NCBI GenBank assembly: GCA_947259915.1
Contig: CAMYOC010000026.1
Location: forward strand, 62,001-126,000
Reading direction: 5' to 3'
Origin: an uncultured Gammaproteobacteria bacterium
GTDB taxonomy: Bacteria; Pseudomonadota; Gammaproteobacteria; Steroidobacterales; XN24
Length of the DNA stretch: 64,000 nucleotides
Of the stretch, positions 1 to 9,448 are shown one piece after another. Within the stretch, counting starts at the first letter, position 1. Each line of letters opens with the position of its first letter. The notes below the pieces were generated by a model, which saw only the letters and a program-made list of their open reading frames with translations, had not been told where the DNA came from and did no database searches. The translations under genes were made by a program, and so were the position numbers.

Positions 1-449
1 TCTGCCAGCACTTTGGAACGGCGCGTCACGTAGGACGAGATAAAGATCAGGATCATCAGCCGGGCCGGTTCGGACACCTGCAGATTGACCGGGCCCATGG
101 GCAGCCAGCGCGTGCTGCCGTTGACCTCCCTGCCGACACCGGGAATCAACACCATCAACAGCAGCACGAAAGCGCCCAACAGCAGGAAGAAGGCGCCGCG
201 CTCCCACACGCGCAGCGGGATCAGATAACACACGGCCGCCGCGACCCCGCCTGCCCCAAGGTAGAGGCTCTGACGGATCAGATACTGGAACGGCGCACCC
301 AGCTCCCGGTCAGCGCTGGTGATGGAGGCCGAGGTGACCATGATCAGGCCCAGAGTCACCAGCGCCAGTGTCGCCCCGGTCAGCCAGGGATCCAGCTGGC
401 GGCCCGGAGGCAGCGGCAGGGCCTGGGTTGCGCGTCGTGCGGCGCTCAT
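1..449 (-). CDS. ftsW: Cell-division lipid II flippase/glycosyltransferase FtsW, N-terminal part (cut by window edge)
   Basis: About 149 N-terminal residues are visible; the rest lies left of base 1. FtsW is the SEDS-family inner-membrane peptidoglycan polymerase of the divisome and works with FtsI. The visible part has a short cytoplasmic tail rich in Arg and Pro. Hydrophobic membrane helices follow (TGATLALVTLGLIMVTSAS, then helices ending near LLLMVLIPGVG), and then the family motif GVGREVNGSTRWL. The ATG (447-449) overlaps the TGA of murD as ATGA, so translation is probably coupled. Its place directly after murD is the standard dcw order. Identity is firm despite truncation. Confidence 0.93.
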   Translation of the reverse strand, partial: MSAARRATQALPLPPGRQLDPWLTGATLALVTLGLIMVTSASITSADRELGAPFQYLIRQSLYLGAGGVAAAVCYLIPLRVWERGAFFLLLGAFVLLLMVLIPGVGREVNGSTRWLPMGPVNLQVSEPARLMILIFISSYVTRRSKVLA

Positions 450-1831
450 GAAAGCAGACTCCGCACCGAAGTGCTAAAGATGTCGCCCCGTTCCGCATAG
501 CTGCGGAACATATCGAGGCTTGAACAGGCCGGCGCAAGCAGCACCGTATCGCCTGCCTGACCCAGATGCGCGGCCGCCTTGACTGCGCTCGCCATGTCCT
601 CAACGAGCGTGACCGGACACACGCCATCGAGGGCGTCGGCGAGCTGCGCCGCATCCCGACCGAGCAACACGGCGGCCCGTGCCCGTCCGCGCAATGCCGA
701 GGCCAGTGGCGCGAACGCCTGCCCCTTGCCATCACCGCCGGCGATCAACACGATCGGCCCGGGCAAGCCGGCGATCGCGGCCACTGCTGCACCCACGTTG
801 GTCGCCTTGGAATCGTCGATCCAGCGCATACCCAGCACGTCTGCGACCGGCTGCGTACGATGCGGCAATCCGCGGAAGCGGCGCAGGGCCGACAACATCG
901 GACCCATCGGCAGACCCAGTGCATCGCCCATGGCCAGCGCCGCCAGCGCATTGGCCACGTTGTGCAGTCCTGCCACGCCTAGTTCGGCAGCAGGCATCAG
1001 CGCCGTCTCGCCCTGAGCAAGAAGCAGGTCTTTGCCCGAACCGATCACGCCGAAATCGCCATCCGTGGCAACATCGAGGCCAAAAGTCACGATGCGGGCC
1101 TGGCCTTTGCTCATCGCCATGACCAGCGGATCCTGGCGGTTGACGACGACGACCCGGGCGCCGCGGAAGATGCGCGCCTTGGCGGCGGCATAGGCGTCGA
1201 GCGAACCATGCCGGTCGATGTGGTCCGCCGAGACATTGAGCACCGCGGCCACCGCCGGTTGCAACGATCGGGTCGTCTCGAGCTGGAAGCTGGAGAGTTC
1301 CAGGACGAACAACTGCGGCGGCGATCCCTGCAACAGGTCCAGGGCCGGCGTGCCCAGATTGCCGCCGGCCAGCACGCGCTGTCCGCAGGCCTCGGCCATG
1401 GACGCCAGCATCGTGGTGACGGTGCTCTTGCCATTGGAGCCGGTAATCGCCGCCACCGGTTGCGTCACATCCAGCGCGAACAGTTCGATATCGCCGATGA
1501 CCGGCAGCCCCCGGCCACGAGCCTGAGCCACCAGTGGCAGCTCGGGAGTCAGACCCGGGGACACCACGACTTGCACGGTATCCGCCGGCAGCTCGGCCTC
1601 GAGCGTGCCGGTCAGGATCTTCGCCTCGGGCACCAGCTGCCTCAGCCGGGCGGCGCCGGGCGGCTCGTCCCGGCTGTCGAGCACCATGATCGAGAAACCG
1701 GCCCTGTCCAGATAGCGAGCGCAGGACAGACCGGTGGCACCCAGCCCGAGCACGACGCAGGTGCCACGACCAGCCGCCGAGCGGCTCTCGCAATCGGTGG
1801 ACTCGGGATGATTGAGGCGGTTTTCGATCAT
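446..1831 (-). CDS. murD: UDP-N-acetylmuramoyl-L-alanine--D-glutamate ligase
   Basis: This cytoplasmic Mur ligase adds D-Glu to UDP-MurNAc-L-Ala using ATP. The 461-residue product is the usual family length. It has an N-terminal Rossmann-like segment ([16 protein letters not shown] near residues 26-41), the ATP-binding loop [14 protein letters not shown] near residue 125, and the central-domain segment [10 protein letters not shown]. The C-terminal domain carries the DDSKATN motif. I chose the ATG at 1829-1831 because it overlaps the mraY stop as ATGA and gives the expected N-terminus; a longer frame extends into mraY but is not credible. It lies between mraY and ftsW in a single co-directional operon. 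Confidence 0.96.
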   Translation of the reverse strand: MIENRLNHPESTDCESRSAAGRGTCVVLGLGATGLSCARYLDRAGFSIMVLDSRDEPPGAARLRQLVPEAKILTGTLEAELPADTVQVVVSPGLTPELPLVAQARGRGLPVIGDIELFALDVTQPVAAITGSNGKSTVTTMLASMAEACGQRVLAGGNLGTPALDLLQGSPPQLFVLELSSFQLETTRSLQPAVAAVLNVSADHIDRHGSLDAYAAAKARIFRGARVVVVNRQDPLVMAMSKGQARIVTFGLDVATDGDFGVIGSGKDLLLAQGETALMPAAELGVAGLHNVANALAALAMGDALGLPMGPMLSALRRFRGLPHRTQPVADVLGMRWIDDSKATNVGAAVAAIAGLPGPIVLIAGGDGKGQAFAPLASALRGRARAAVLLGRDAAQLADALDGVCPVTLVEDMASAVKAAAHLGQAGDTVLLAPACSSLDMFRSYAERGDIFSTSVRSLLS

Positions 1832-2913
1832 CGCAATTTCAGCGTCGCCAGCCCGACCAGAACCAGAACCACGGTGATGATCCAGAAGCGGACGATCACC
1901 TTGGGTTCGGCCCAGCCCTTGAGCTCGAAATGATGATGCAGCGGTGCCATGCGGAAGATGCGCCGGCCAGTCAGTCGGAACGACGCAACCTGCAGGATCA
2001 CCGACACGGTCTCGACTACGAATACGCCGGCCATCACAAAAAAGACGATCTCCTGGCGGACGACGACGGCCACGGTGCCTAGCGCCGCACCCAGGGCCAG
2101 GGCGCCGACATCGCCCATAAAGACCTGGGCCGGATAGGTGTTGAACCAGAGGAAGCCGAGGCCAGCGCCCACCAGGGTGGCGCAAAAAACCAGCATCTCA
2201 CCGGTCCCTGGTATGAAGGGGATCCCCAGATAATCGGAGAAGCGCGCGTTGCCGGTGGCATAGGCGAAGATCCCCAATGCACCGCCGACCAGTACCGTGG
2301 GCATGATCGCCAGACCATCCAGTCCATCGGTCAGATTCACCGCGTTGCTCGAGCCGACGATGACGAAATAGGTCAGCACGACATAGAAAGTGCCCAGCGG
2401 AATCATCAGGTCCTTGACGAACGGGATCAGCAGCGCCGTCTCGACCGCGGGATTTTTGGCAGTGACGTAGAGCGCGGTTGCGGCGGCGAGACCGGCCACG
2501 GATTGCCAGAAATACTTCCAGCGCGCTGGCAGTCCGCGGCTGTCGCCCAGGGCCAGCTTGCGGTAGTCATCGACAAAGCCGATGAGTCCGAATGCCAGAG
2601 TCACCAGCAGCACGATCCACACGAAGCGGTTGCCCGGGTCCGCCCACAACAGGGTGCTGACGATGACCGCGACCAGGATCAGGGTGCCGCCCATGGTCGG
2701 TGTGCCGGCTTTGGGAAGATGGCTCTCCGGTCCGAACTCGCGCACCGTCTGACCGATCTGATGGAAGCTCAACCGGCGGATCATCCAGGGCCCCACCAGC
2801 AGCGCGATCAACAGCGCCGTGAGCGCGCCCATGATGGCGCGCATGGTGAGATAGCCGAAGACGTTGAAGGCTGTTTCGAAGCGGGTCAGATACTCGGTGA
2901 GATATAACAGCAT
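1828..2913 (-). CDS. mraY: Phospho-N-acetylmuramoyl-pentapeptide-transferase
   Basis: MraY transfers phospho-MurNAc-pentapeptide to undecaprenyl phosphate at the inner membrane, making lipid I. The 361-residue polytopic protein begins [22 protein letters not shown], matching the family N-terminus. It has the PTMGGTLIL segment, the Asp-rich signature [14 protein letters not shown], and the [19 protein letters not shown] motif near the C-terminus. The start at 2911-2913 follows the murF stop by 4 bases; an upstream in-frame start would run into murF and is not needed. The stop overlaps the murD start. Confidence 0.96.
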   Translation of the reverse strand: MLLYLTEYLTRFETAFNVFGYLTMRAIMGALTALLIALLVGPWMIRRLSFHQIGQTVREFGPESHLPKAGTPTMGGTLILVAVIVSTLLWADPGNRFVWIVLLVTLAFGLIGFVDDYRKLALGDSRGLPARWKYFWQSVAGLAAATALYVTAKNPAVETALLIPFVKDLMIPLGTFYVVLTYFVIVGSSNAVNLTDGLDGLAIMPTVLVGGALGIFAYATGNARFSDYLGIPFIPGTGEMLVFCATLVGAGLGFLWFNTYPAQVFMGDVGALALGAALGTVAVVVRQEIVFFVMAGVFVVETVSVILQVASFRLTGRRIFRMAPLHHHFELKGWAEPKVIVRFWIITVVLVLVGLATLKLR

Positions 2914-2917
2914 GCGC

Positions 2918-4291
2918 TCAGCACTCCCCTTCGGCCATGATCGCAACCGACTCGGCCAGAGCCTCTACCACCTGCTCCATGCGCATCATGCGCGACCCTT
3001 TGACGAGCACGTTGATGTCCGGCCCGAGGTCTTCGCGCACCGCGGCGCCGAGGCTGGCGGCATCGTGAAAAAGCTGTGCCCCGGCGCCGAACGCGGCAAC
3101 GGTCTGCTCGCTCAGGCGGCCGATCGCGAACAAGCGTTCGACGCCGGCCTCGCGGGCATAGCGACCGACCTCCGCATGCAAACGGGGGCCTTCGTCACCG
3201 AGTTCGCCCATATCGCCGAGCACCGCCCACGGGCGACCCGGCAGTTCACACAGGTACTCGATCGCTGCTCTGACTGCGCGCGGGCTGGCGTTGTAGCTGT
3301 CGTCGATCAAACGGCCGCCGGCGCAGTTGCGCAGCAGCTGCATCCGCCCGCTGACCGGGGCGACCGCGCCGAAGCCCTGGACCATTTGCTCCAGATCGGC
3401 ACCCACCTGGGCGGCGGCCGCAGCGGCGGCCAGCGCGTTCATCACGTTGTGGCGGCCGGCCAGAGCCAGGCGAACGTCCGCCTCGCCCGCACGACAGACA
3501 AGCACAAAGCTGATCTCGTCGGCCGCGGTTTGCCTGACGTTGCGCGCGGTGAAATCCGAGCCCGGTCCAAACCCGAAAGTCACGATCCGGCGGCCGCTGG
3601 CCAGCTGGCGCCAGAGCGCCGCATAGCTGTCGTCCGCGTTGATCACCGCGACCCCGTCCGCAGCCAGAGATTCGAACATCTCGCCCTTGGCCCGGGCCAC
3701 GCCCTCCAGGGAGCCAAAGCCCTCCAGATGGCAGGCACCGGCGGTCGTGACCAGACCGATGTCCGGGGCCGCGATCGCACACAGCCGGGCGATCTCGCGA
3801 GCATGGTTTGCACCCATCTCGATCACCGCCGATTGATGGTGCCCAGCCAGACCGAACAGGGTCAGCGGAACGCCGATCTCATTGTTCAGATTCCCGCGGG
3901 TGACCAGCAGCGGGCCGCGCCGGGAGAGGATGGCCGCCACCATCTCCTTGATCGTGGTCTTGCCGAAGCTACCGGTGATGCCGATCACCGGGATATCGAA
4001 ACGCCGGCGCCAGTCTGCCGCCAGCTCGCCCAGCGCGCGCAACGTATCCGGTACCCGCACCTGTGAGATCGCAACGTCGCTGGCTGTGCTCACCAGCGCT
4101 GCCGCGGCACCACGGTCTGCGGCCTCCTGGAGGAACTTGTGGCCATCGAAGCGAGGGCCGCGCAGCGCCACGAACAGCTGCCCGGCCTCCAGCTTGCGGG
4201 TGTCGGTGCTGACGCCGAGGAAGGCTCCGTCGCCGCCGGTCAACTCAGCGCGCAGCAGTACCGCGAGCTCTTGCAGCCGACCCTTAATCAC
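2918..4291 (-). CDS. murF: UDP-N-acetylmuramoyl-tripeptide--D-alanyl-D-alanine ligase
   Basis: MurF adds the D-Ala-D-Ala dipeptide to UDP-MurNAc-tripeptide in the cytoplasm. The 457-residue protein has the MurF-type N-terminal domain ([20 protein letters not shown]), an ATP loop [14 protein letters not shown] and the segment [14 protein letters not shown]. The C-terminal region includes [18 protein letters not shown] and [10 protein letters not shown]. The start is GTG (4289-4291) inside the murE 3' end, giving an 8-base overlap. A Phe replaces the more usual Asn/Ser in the ATP loop (GSFGKTT), a mild variation that should keep function. Confidence 0.95.
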   Translation of the reverse strand: MIKGRLQELAVLLRAELTGGDGAFLGVSTDTRKLEAGQLFVALRGPRFDGHKFLQEAADRGAAAALVSTASDVAISQVRVPDTLRALGELAADWRRRFDIPVIGITGSFGKTTIKEMVAAILSRRGPLLVTRGNLNNEIGVPLTLFGLAGHHQSAVIEMGANHAREIARLCAIAAPDIGLVTTAGACHLEGFGSLEGVARAKGEMFESLAADGVAVINADDSYAALWRQLASGRRIVTFGFGPGSDFTARNVRQTAADEISFVLVCRAGEADVRLALAGRHNVMNALAAAAAAAQVGADLEQMVQGFGAVAPVSGRMQLLRNCAGGRLIDDSYNASPRAVRAAIEYLCELPGRPWAVLGDMGELGDEGPRLHAEVGRYAREAGVERLFAIGRLSEQTVAAFGAGAQLFHDAASLGAAVREDLGPDINVLVKGSRMMRMEQVVEALAESVAIMAEGEC

Positions 4292-5786
4292 GCCCTGACT
4301 CCAGCGCAGTGATAACGGTCTCGCGGTCGCTGAAGTGCCGCCGGCCGGCCGCGGTCAGCTGGTAGTCTTCATGGCCCTTGCCCGCCACAAGCACAACGTC
4401 TTCAGGTGCAGCGGCGGCGATCGCGTTGCGGATTGCCGCGGCGCGATCACGTTCGACCAGTGGTGATGTCGACATGCCGGCGATGATGTCAGCAACGATC
4501 CGCGCGCCATCTTCGCTGCGCGGATTGTCATCGGTGACGACGACGACGTCGGCCAGGGTCTCGGCGATACGACCCATCTCGGGACGCTTGCCGGGGTCAC
4601 GCTCACCACCACAGCCGAAGACACAGAACAACTGTCCCTGGCAATGTCCACGGGCCGCGTCCAGGGCCTTGCCCAGCGCATCGGGCGTGTGCGCGTAGTC
4701 CACCAGCGCCACGGCCCGTCCCGGCGCCGAGAACGCTTCCATCCGACCGATGGGCGCAGCGACCTGGGACAATGCCGCAGACGCCGCGGCCGGCGCGATA
4801 TTCAGTCTGATCAGGACGCCAAGCGCTATGGCCAGATTCTCGGCGTTAAACTCGCCCCACAACTGCGAGCGCAGCTGGCCGCGTTCACCGGCGTGTTCGT
4901 ACTCGATAGCGAGCCCCTCAGGACCCGTTTCTATCGAGCAGATACGCAGGGCGTTGCCTTGCTTTGCGTCCGCGGAGCGGCCGACGCTCAGCACCTCCAT
5001 GGTCTCCGCCAGTTGCGCAGCGAGAGCATGACCAAAGTCGTCATCCACATTGATCACCGCGCCACCCAGGCCGGGCCAGCAGAACAGCCGCCGCTTGGCC
5101 TCGGCATAGCACTCCATGTCGCCGTGGTAGTCGAGATGCTCGCGGCTAAGGTTGGTCAACGCAGCGAGTCGGAAACGGACGCCGTCGACGCGTCCCTGAT
5201 CCAGTGCGTGAGACGAGACTTCCATCACCGCCACCATGGCTCCTGCGTCGCGGATCTGCGCAAGGCTGCGATGGACTTCGACCGCGTCCGGCGTAGTCAG
5301 ACGGCCGGCTCTGAGCGATCCAGGCCGTCCACTGCCGAGGGTTCCGATCAGCCCCGCAGGCCGCTGCAAAATCTCCAGTGCGGAGGCCACCAGGTGCGTG
5401 CAGGTGGTCTTGCCGTTGGTGCCGGTGATGCCGATCACCTCCAGCACCGACGACGGGCTGGCGAAGAAATGATCCGCCAGTTCTCCCAGGGCGGCACCCA
5501 GATCCTCGACCCGGAAAGACGGTACCGGCACAGCCAGTGCGCTGGGCGTACCGGCGGCCTGCGGTTCCCACGCGACCGCGGCCGCACCGCGCTCGAGCGC
5601 CTGGCTCAGGTGATCGAGGCCGTGACCGCTGCGACCGCGGCAGGCGAGGAACAGACCGCCGGCCGACACCTGGCGACTGTCGGCCGCGATATCGGTGACG
5701 CACAGACCGGCCAGTTCCGGCCGCACCCGCTCACCGAACAGATCGCCCAAGGTCATGCCCGGGTTCTGACCAGGAGCCGTCATCAT
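4284..5786 (-). CDS. murE: UDP-N-acetylmuramoyl-L-alanyl-D-glutamate--2,6-diaminopimelate ligase
   Basis: MurE adds the third amino acid of the peptidoglycan stem. The 500-residue protein contains DIAADSRQVSAGGLFLAC, the ATP loop GITGTNGKTTCTHLVAS and the central LTNLSREHLDYHGDMECYAEAKRRLF-type region. It also has DDNPRSEDG, whose DNPR tetrapeptide is the established marker for meso-diaminopimelate specificity, so the cell wall is of the DAP type. The start ATG (5784-5786) overlaps the ftsI stop as ATGA. A second ATG follows immediately and could be used instead. It overlaps murF by 8 bases at its 3' end. Confidence 0.96.
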   Translation of the reverse strand: MMTAPGQNPGMTLGDLFGERVRPELAGLCVTDIAADSRQVSAGGLFLACRGRSGHGLDHLSQALERGAAAVAWEPQAAGTPSALAVPVPSFRVEDLGAALGELADHFFASPSSVLEVIGITGTNGKTTCTHLVASALEILQRPAGLIGTLGSGRPGSLRAGRLTTPDAVEVHRSLAQIRDAGAMVAVMEVSSHALDQGRVDGVRFRLAALTNLSREHLDYHGDMECYAEAKRRLFCWPGLGGAVINVDDDFGHALAAQLAETMEVLSVGRSADAKQGNALRICSIETGPEGLAIEYEHAGERGQLRSQLWGEFNAENLAIALGVLIRLNIAPAAASAALSQVAAPIGRMEAFSAPGRAVALVDYAHTPDALGKALDAARGHCQGQLFCVFGCGGERDPGKRPEMGRIAETLADVVVVTDDNPRSEDGARIVADIIAGMSTSPLVERDRAAAIRNAIAAAAPEDVVLVAGKGHEDYQLTAAGRRHFSDRETVITALESGRD

Positions 5787-7516
5787 GGCCGACTCATCGC
5801 CTGGATGACGCGTTGATCTGCGGTGTCCGCTGGCGTCTCGTCCGGCGCCACGCCAAGCACGCGCAATGCGCCCGCGGCAACCTCGGCAAACACCGGCGCC
5901 GCCACTTCGCCGCCGTAATAGACCCCGTTGCCGGGCTCATGGATGGCGACGACGATGGCCAGCCGCGGCCGGGAGGCCGGCGCCAGCCCGCCAAAAACAG
6001 CAGTGTAGCGATTCTCCGCATAGCCGCCTGCGGCAGCCTTGCGCACGGTCCCGGTCTTGCCGGCCACGCGATACCCTGCGAGCTTGGCCTTGCGTGCGGT
6101 GCCCTCGGGACCGACCACGGTCTCCATCATCTGCATGACGGATGCGGCGGTGGCCGCTGAGATGACGCGGACGGCGGCGGGAGGCTCCTCGACCGCGATC
6201 AGGGACACCGGACGCTTGAGCCCGCCGGCACCGAAGATGGCGTAGGCCTGGGCCAGTTGCAGCGGCGTAACCGACAGCCCGTAGCCGTAGGCCAGCACCG
6301 CCTGACCGATCTCCCGCCAATGCTCATGATGATTGAGCAGGCCTGCCGACTCCCCCGGAAAACCGCTTGAGGTCAGTTGGCCAAAACCGAAGCTGTCCAG
6401 TACCGACCAGAGTTGCGGCGCGTCAAGCGACAACGCGATACGCGATGCGCCGACGTTGCTCGACTTGGTCAGCACCCTGGTAATCGGCACGCGCCCCAGG
6501 TTGCGCTTGTCCTCGATGGTCTTGGCGCCGACGATGATGTAGCCGGGCGAGGTATCGATAAAGGAATCAGCCTGATAACGGCCGCTTTCCAGGGCCGCGG
6601 CGATGATGAAGGGCTTGAAGCTCGAGCCCGGTTCAAACAGATCCGTGGCGGCCTGATTGCGGAAGCGGGCCACGTCAAACCTGCGCCGGTCGTTGGGGTT
6701 GTATCCGGGCTGATTGACCATCGCCAGCACTTCGCCGGTGACCACATCGAGGATCACGACCGAGCCGGCCCGGGCGCTTTGTTGTTGCACCATCGACTTG
6801 AGCGCGCGATAGGCCAGGTACTGGATACGCAGGTCGAGGCTGGTCATAAGATCGCGCCCGGCCTGGGGGGCACGGATGCTCTCGACGTTTTCGATCGCCC
6901 GCCCAAGTCGGTCGCGCAACACGCGTTTGGCGCCGGGCTGGCCCGATAGCCAGGGGTCGTACGCAAGTTCGAGTCCTTCCAGACCCTGATCGTCGATGTT
7001 GGTGAAACCGATGACGTGACCGGCGACCTCACCGGCCGGGTAGTAACGGCGATACTCGCGCTGGGTATAGACCCCCGGAATTTCAAGATCGAGGATCGCC
7101 TCGGCCTTGTAGGGAGGCATGTGCCGGGTGAGATAGAAGAACTCCCGGTCCGGATTCTGTGTCAGCAGTCCCAACAGTCGATCCGAGGGCCGGCCGAGCG
7201 CCCGGGCCAGTTCGCCGACGCGGTCGCTGGCCTCGAGCAGCTGTTTAGGGTTGACCCAGATGCTGTCCACCGGCGTGCTCACCGCCAGCGGCTCACCATG
7301 CCGGTCTGTAATCATGCCGCGATGAGCTGCGATCGGCGCGACCCGCAGGTGACGCGCATCGCCCTGACGCGCCAGGAATTCCTGATCCAGCAGCTGCAGC
7401 TGGACGGCCCGCCCGAGCAGCACCAGGAAGGCGGCACTAAAAATCACAGCCACAACCAGAAGGCGGCGATGGAATCGCCGCTGGAACATACTCTTGCTGA
7501 AGCGCATACGACTCAT
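5783..7516 (-). CDS. ftsI: Peptidoglycan transpeptidase FtsI (PBP3)
   Basis: FtsI is the class B penicillin-binding protein that cross-links septal peptidoglycan together with FtsW. The 577-residue protein starts MSRMRFSKSMFQRRFHRR, then has one membrane anchor (LLVVAVIFSAAFLVLLGRAV) and a periplasmic part. The active-site motifs are all present: SxxK in GSSFKPFI, SxN in SSNVGASRIAL and KTG in VAGKTGTVRKA. I used the ATG at 7514-7516, which overlaps the ftsL stop as ATGA; the frame stays open into ftsL, but that extension lacks homology-like character. Confidence 0.96.
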   Translation of the reverse strand: MSRMRFSKSMFQRRFHRRLLVVAVIFSAAFLVLLGRAVQLQLLDQEFLARQGDARHLRVAPIAAHRGMITDRHGEPLAVSTPVDSIWVNPKQLLEASDRVGELARALGRPSDRLLGLLTQNPDREFFYLTRHMPPYKAEAILDLEIPGVYTQREYRRYYPAGEVAGHVIGFTNIDDQGLEGLELAYDPWLSGQPGAKRVLRDRLGRAIENVESIRAPQAGRDLMTSLDLRIQYLAYRALKSMVQQQSARAGSVVILDVVTGEVLAMVNQPGYNPNDRRRFDVARFRNQAATDLFEPGSSFKPFIIAAALESGRYQADSFIDTSPGYIIVGAKTIEDKRNLGRVPITRVLTKSSNVGASRIALSLDAPQLWSVLDSFGFGQLTSSGFPGESAGLLNHHEHWREIGQAVLAYGYGLSVTPLQLAQAYAIFGAGGLKRPVSLIAVEEPPAAVRVISAATAASVMQMMETVVGPEGTARKAKLAGYRVAGKTGTVRKAAAGGYAENRYTAVFGGLAPASRPRLAIVVAIHEPGNGVYYGGEVAAPVFAEVAAGALRVLGVAPDETPADTADQRVIQAMSRP

Positions 7517-7794
7517 GGCCCGATAATCACCACGGCCGCCGGTTCCGGCACCCGCATGCCCAGCTTGTCCGTCGCCATCTGCTCGATACGCCCCGGCGAT
7601 GCCCACGTGCTGTGCTCGATCTGTAAACGGCCCCAGTCGATGTTCAGCTCATCGCGAATCCCGATTTGGGCGTCTAGTTCGATAAACAGACGGCGGGCCT
7701 CGTGGCGTGCGTGGATGGCGGCGACACTGGATGCCAGCAGGATCAGGACCAGCGCGGCCGAAAGAAAGAACTGGCTTGAAACGGAAGTGAACAT
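7513..7794 (-). CDS. ftsL: Cell division protein FtsL
   Basis: FtsL is a small bitopic divisome protein that forms the FtsQLB complex and activates FtsWI. The 93-residue product has a short N-terminus, one membrane helix (FFLSAALVLILLASSVAAI) and a periplasmic, coiled-coil-like stretch rich in Arg, Glu and Leu (HEARRLFIELDAQIGIRDE). The C-terminus holds the MATDKLGMRVPEP motif typical of the family. The ATG (7792-7794) shares one base with the rsmH stop. Sequence conservation is low in this family, so position in the cluster is part of the evidence. Confidence 0.93.
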   Translation of the reverse strand: MFTSVSSQFFLSAALVLILLASSVAAIHARHEARRLFIELDAQIGIRDELNIDWGRLQIEHSTWASPGRIEQMATDKLGMRVPEPAAVVIIGP

Positions 7795-8732
7795 CAGTGC
7801 AACCGCTCCGCGACGCGCAGGACTGCGCTGCGGGATCGGGGATTGGCCGCGACTTCCGCAGCGGTCGCGCGCCGGGCTTTGCCTATCGGACGCAAATCCG
7901 GGCGGGCGGATGCCGGCATATCCGGCAGTCCTCTCCAGGCCTCGTCCTCAAGTGAGTGACGGCGGATAAAGCGTTTCGCCCGGCGGTCCTCCAGGGAATG
8001 AAAGCTGATCACGCAAAGACGCCCATCGGGCCGCAGCAAGCTCAGCGCAGCCTCCAGGCCGCGGTCCAGGGCTTCAAGCTCCTGATTAATAAAGATCCGG
8101 ATCGCCTGGAAGCTGCGTGTCGCCGGATGTTTGCCAGGCTCCCGGCCGGGCACCGCAGCCGCGATCAGCTCCGCCAGACGCCCGGTGCTGGTGATCGGCT
8201 CGAGCTCACGGGCGGCGACAACGGCACGGGCGATACGGCGAGAGCGGCGCTCCTCGCCGAAACGCCACAAGACGTCGGCGATTTCCCTTTCGCTGGCCTC
8301 GTTGATCCAGTCCGCGGCGGTAAGCCCTGCGCGGGTATCCATACGCATATCCAGCGGGCCATCGGCGAGAAAGCTGAAGCCGCGATCGGCCTGATCCAGC
8401 TGCGGCGAAGACACGCCGAGATCGAGCAGAATGCCGTCGAATCCGTCATCGAAGCCGGCGCGTTTTGCGATGGCGCACATGTCGGCGAAATTCCCCTGCT
8501 CAATTCGCACCCGTGGGTCCCCAGTGAATCGGGCTCTGGCCGCGGCCACCGCGGCGCTGTCCCTGTCGATCATCAGCAAACGACCATCCCCGTGCAGGCT
8601 CTCCAGAATGGCGGCGGCATGCCCGCCCCGGCCAAAGGTGCCATCCAGATAGCGCCCGTCTTTTCTTATCGCCAGTGCCTCCAGCACTTCCCCGAGGAGC
8701 ACCGGCACATGGGTATCCGTACCCGCCGCCAC
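7794..8732 (-). CDS. rsmH: 16S rRNA (cytosine(1402)-N(4))-methyltransferase
   Basis: RsmH (MraW) methylates N4 of C1402 in 16S rRNA. RsmI (9840-10712) methylates the 2'-OH of the same nucleotide, so both modifiers of this base are within 3 kb of each other. The frame from GTG at 8730-8732 gives 312 residues, the family length. It contains HVPVLLGEVLEAL, the SAM-binding GTFGRGGHAAAIL, LLDLGVSSPQLDQADRGFSF and FHSLEDRRAKRFI. The GTG shares its first base with the mraZ TAG stop (TAGTG), which decides the start; earlier in-frame starts would overlap mraZ. Confidence 0.94.
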   Translation of the reverse strand: MAAGTDTHVPVLLGEVLEALAIRKDGRYLDGTFGRGGHAAAILESLHGDGRLLMIDRDSAAVAAARARFTGDPRVRIEQGNFADMCAIAKRAGFDDGFDGILLDLGVSSPQLDQADRGFSFLADGPLDMRMDTRAGLTAADWINEASEREIADVLWRFGEERRSRRIARAVVAARELEPITSTGRLAELIAAAVPGREPGKHPATRSFQAIRIFINQELEALDRGLEAALSLLRPDGRLCVISFHSLEDRRAKRFIRRHSLEDEAWRGLPDMPASARPDLRPIGKARRATAAEVAANPRSRSAVLRVAERLH

Positions 8733-9187
8733 TAGAACGACAGCGTCTCTAGCTCGCCCGGCAGGCCGTCCGCGTCGGCGGCCTCCTCCGACAGCCACTC
8801 ATCCCGGCGCTGATTCCAGCGCAACTCGTCCCATAGCTCGAAGCGGTTGCCCTGACCGATCAGGATCGCCTGGCGGTCAAGGCTGGCGAATTCACGCAAT
8901 TCCTTTGGCAGAAGGATGCGTCCGTGGCCGTCAAGTTCGAGTTCGGCGGCGTAGCCGACCATCAGACGCTGCAGGCGCCGGGCCTGGCGATTCAGTGATG
9001 GCAGGCGGATGAGTCGACGCTCGATGTCTTCCCATTCGGGGGTCGGGTAGACCAGCAGACAGTAGTCCCGGTCCACGGTCACAACGAGCTGGCCCGAAGA
9101 CAGCTCATCGATCCGAGCGCGGTACTTCGTGGGTACCGCCATACGGCCCTTTGCATCCAGGGTGACTTTGTTTGCGCCGCGGAACAT
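8732..9187 (-). CDS. mraZ: Transcriptional regulator MraZ
   Basis: MraZ is a DNA-binding protein that represses the dcw operon by binding repeated TGGG elements. The 151-residue product has the family start MFRGANKVTLDAKGRMAVPT and two SpoVT/AbrB-like swapped-hairpin halves: one near residues 5-50, and one near 75-125 containing ELDGHGRILLPKELREFA. It is the first gene of the division cluster and reads straight into rsmH. Three perfect TGGG repeats lie 26-50 bases upstream, so autoregulation is likely. Confidence 0.96.
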   Translation of the reverse strand: MFRGANKVTLDAKGRMAVPTKYRARIDELSSGQLVVTVDRDYCLLVYPTPEWEDIERRLIRLPSLNRQARRLQRLMVGYAAELELDGHGRILLPKELREFASLDRQAILIGQGNRFELWDELRWNQRRDEWLSEEAADADGLPGELETLSF

Positions 9188-9212
9188 ATAGTGTCGCCAT
9201 TCGGGACGGGAA

Positions 9213-9237
9213 ACCCATCATTTCCCACTTTTTCCCA
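9213..9237 (-). promoter_or_regulatory. MraZ operator: three TGGGN boxes with 5-base spacers
   Basis: On the minus strand the pentamers TGGGA (9233-9237), TGGGA (9223-9227) and TGGGT (9213-9217) recur every 10 bases, separated by exactly 5 bases. TGGGN repeats spaced by 5 are the established recognition element of MraZ. The array sits immediately downstream of the P1 -10 box, over the expected transcription start, a position suited to repression of mraZ and the downstream division genes. Confidence 0.9.
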
Positions 9238-9246
9238 CTTGGCGCC

Positions 9247-9276
9247 ACTATAGGGACGACTATTGGCTTATGTCAA
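9247..9276 (-). promoter_or_regulatory. sigma70 promoter P1 of mraZ/dcw operon
   Basis: Reading the minus strand, a perfect -35 TTGACA (9271-9276) is followed after 18 bases by TATAGT (9247-9252), one mismatch from TATAAT. The predicted start is near 9240, just upstream of the MraZ boxes. An A/T-rich tract at 9281-9298 directly upstream of the -35 resembles an UP element. Confidence 0.8.
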
Positions 9277-9333
9277 CCGTCCAAATCGCAAATTTTTCAT
9301 GCCGTACAGACACTTAGACGCGCTTTCGAATAC

Positions 9334-9361
9334 AGTATACGGTCTTTATAGGCTCTGTAAA
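9334..9361 (-). promoter_or_regulatory. Candidate distal promoter P2 of mraZ
   Basis: On the minus strand TTTACA (9356-9361; one mismatch to TTGACA) and TATACT (9334-9339; one mismatch to TATAAT) are separated by 16 bases. Transcription would start near 9327 and pass through P1 and the MraZ boxes. No gene lies between it and mraZ. Confidence 0.55.
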
Positions 9362-9448
9362 TCATGCGCTTAAGAGAGCTTCTTGGCAAAACTCTTCAAG
9401 TTTTTGGGCTTTTTTTGTTTTTTCTTGTCCGAGCGCCAGAACCGAAGT

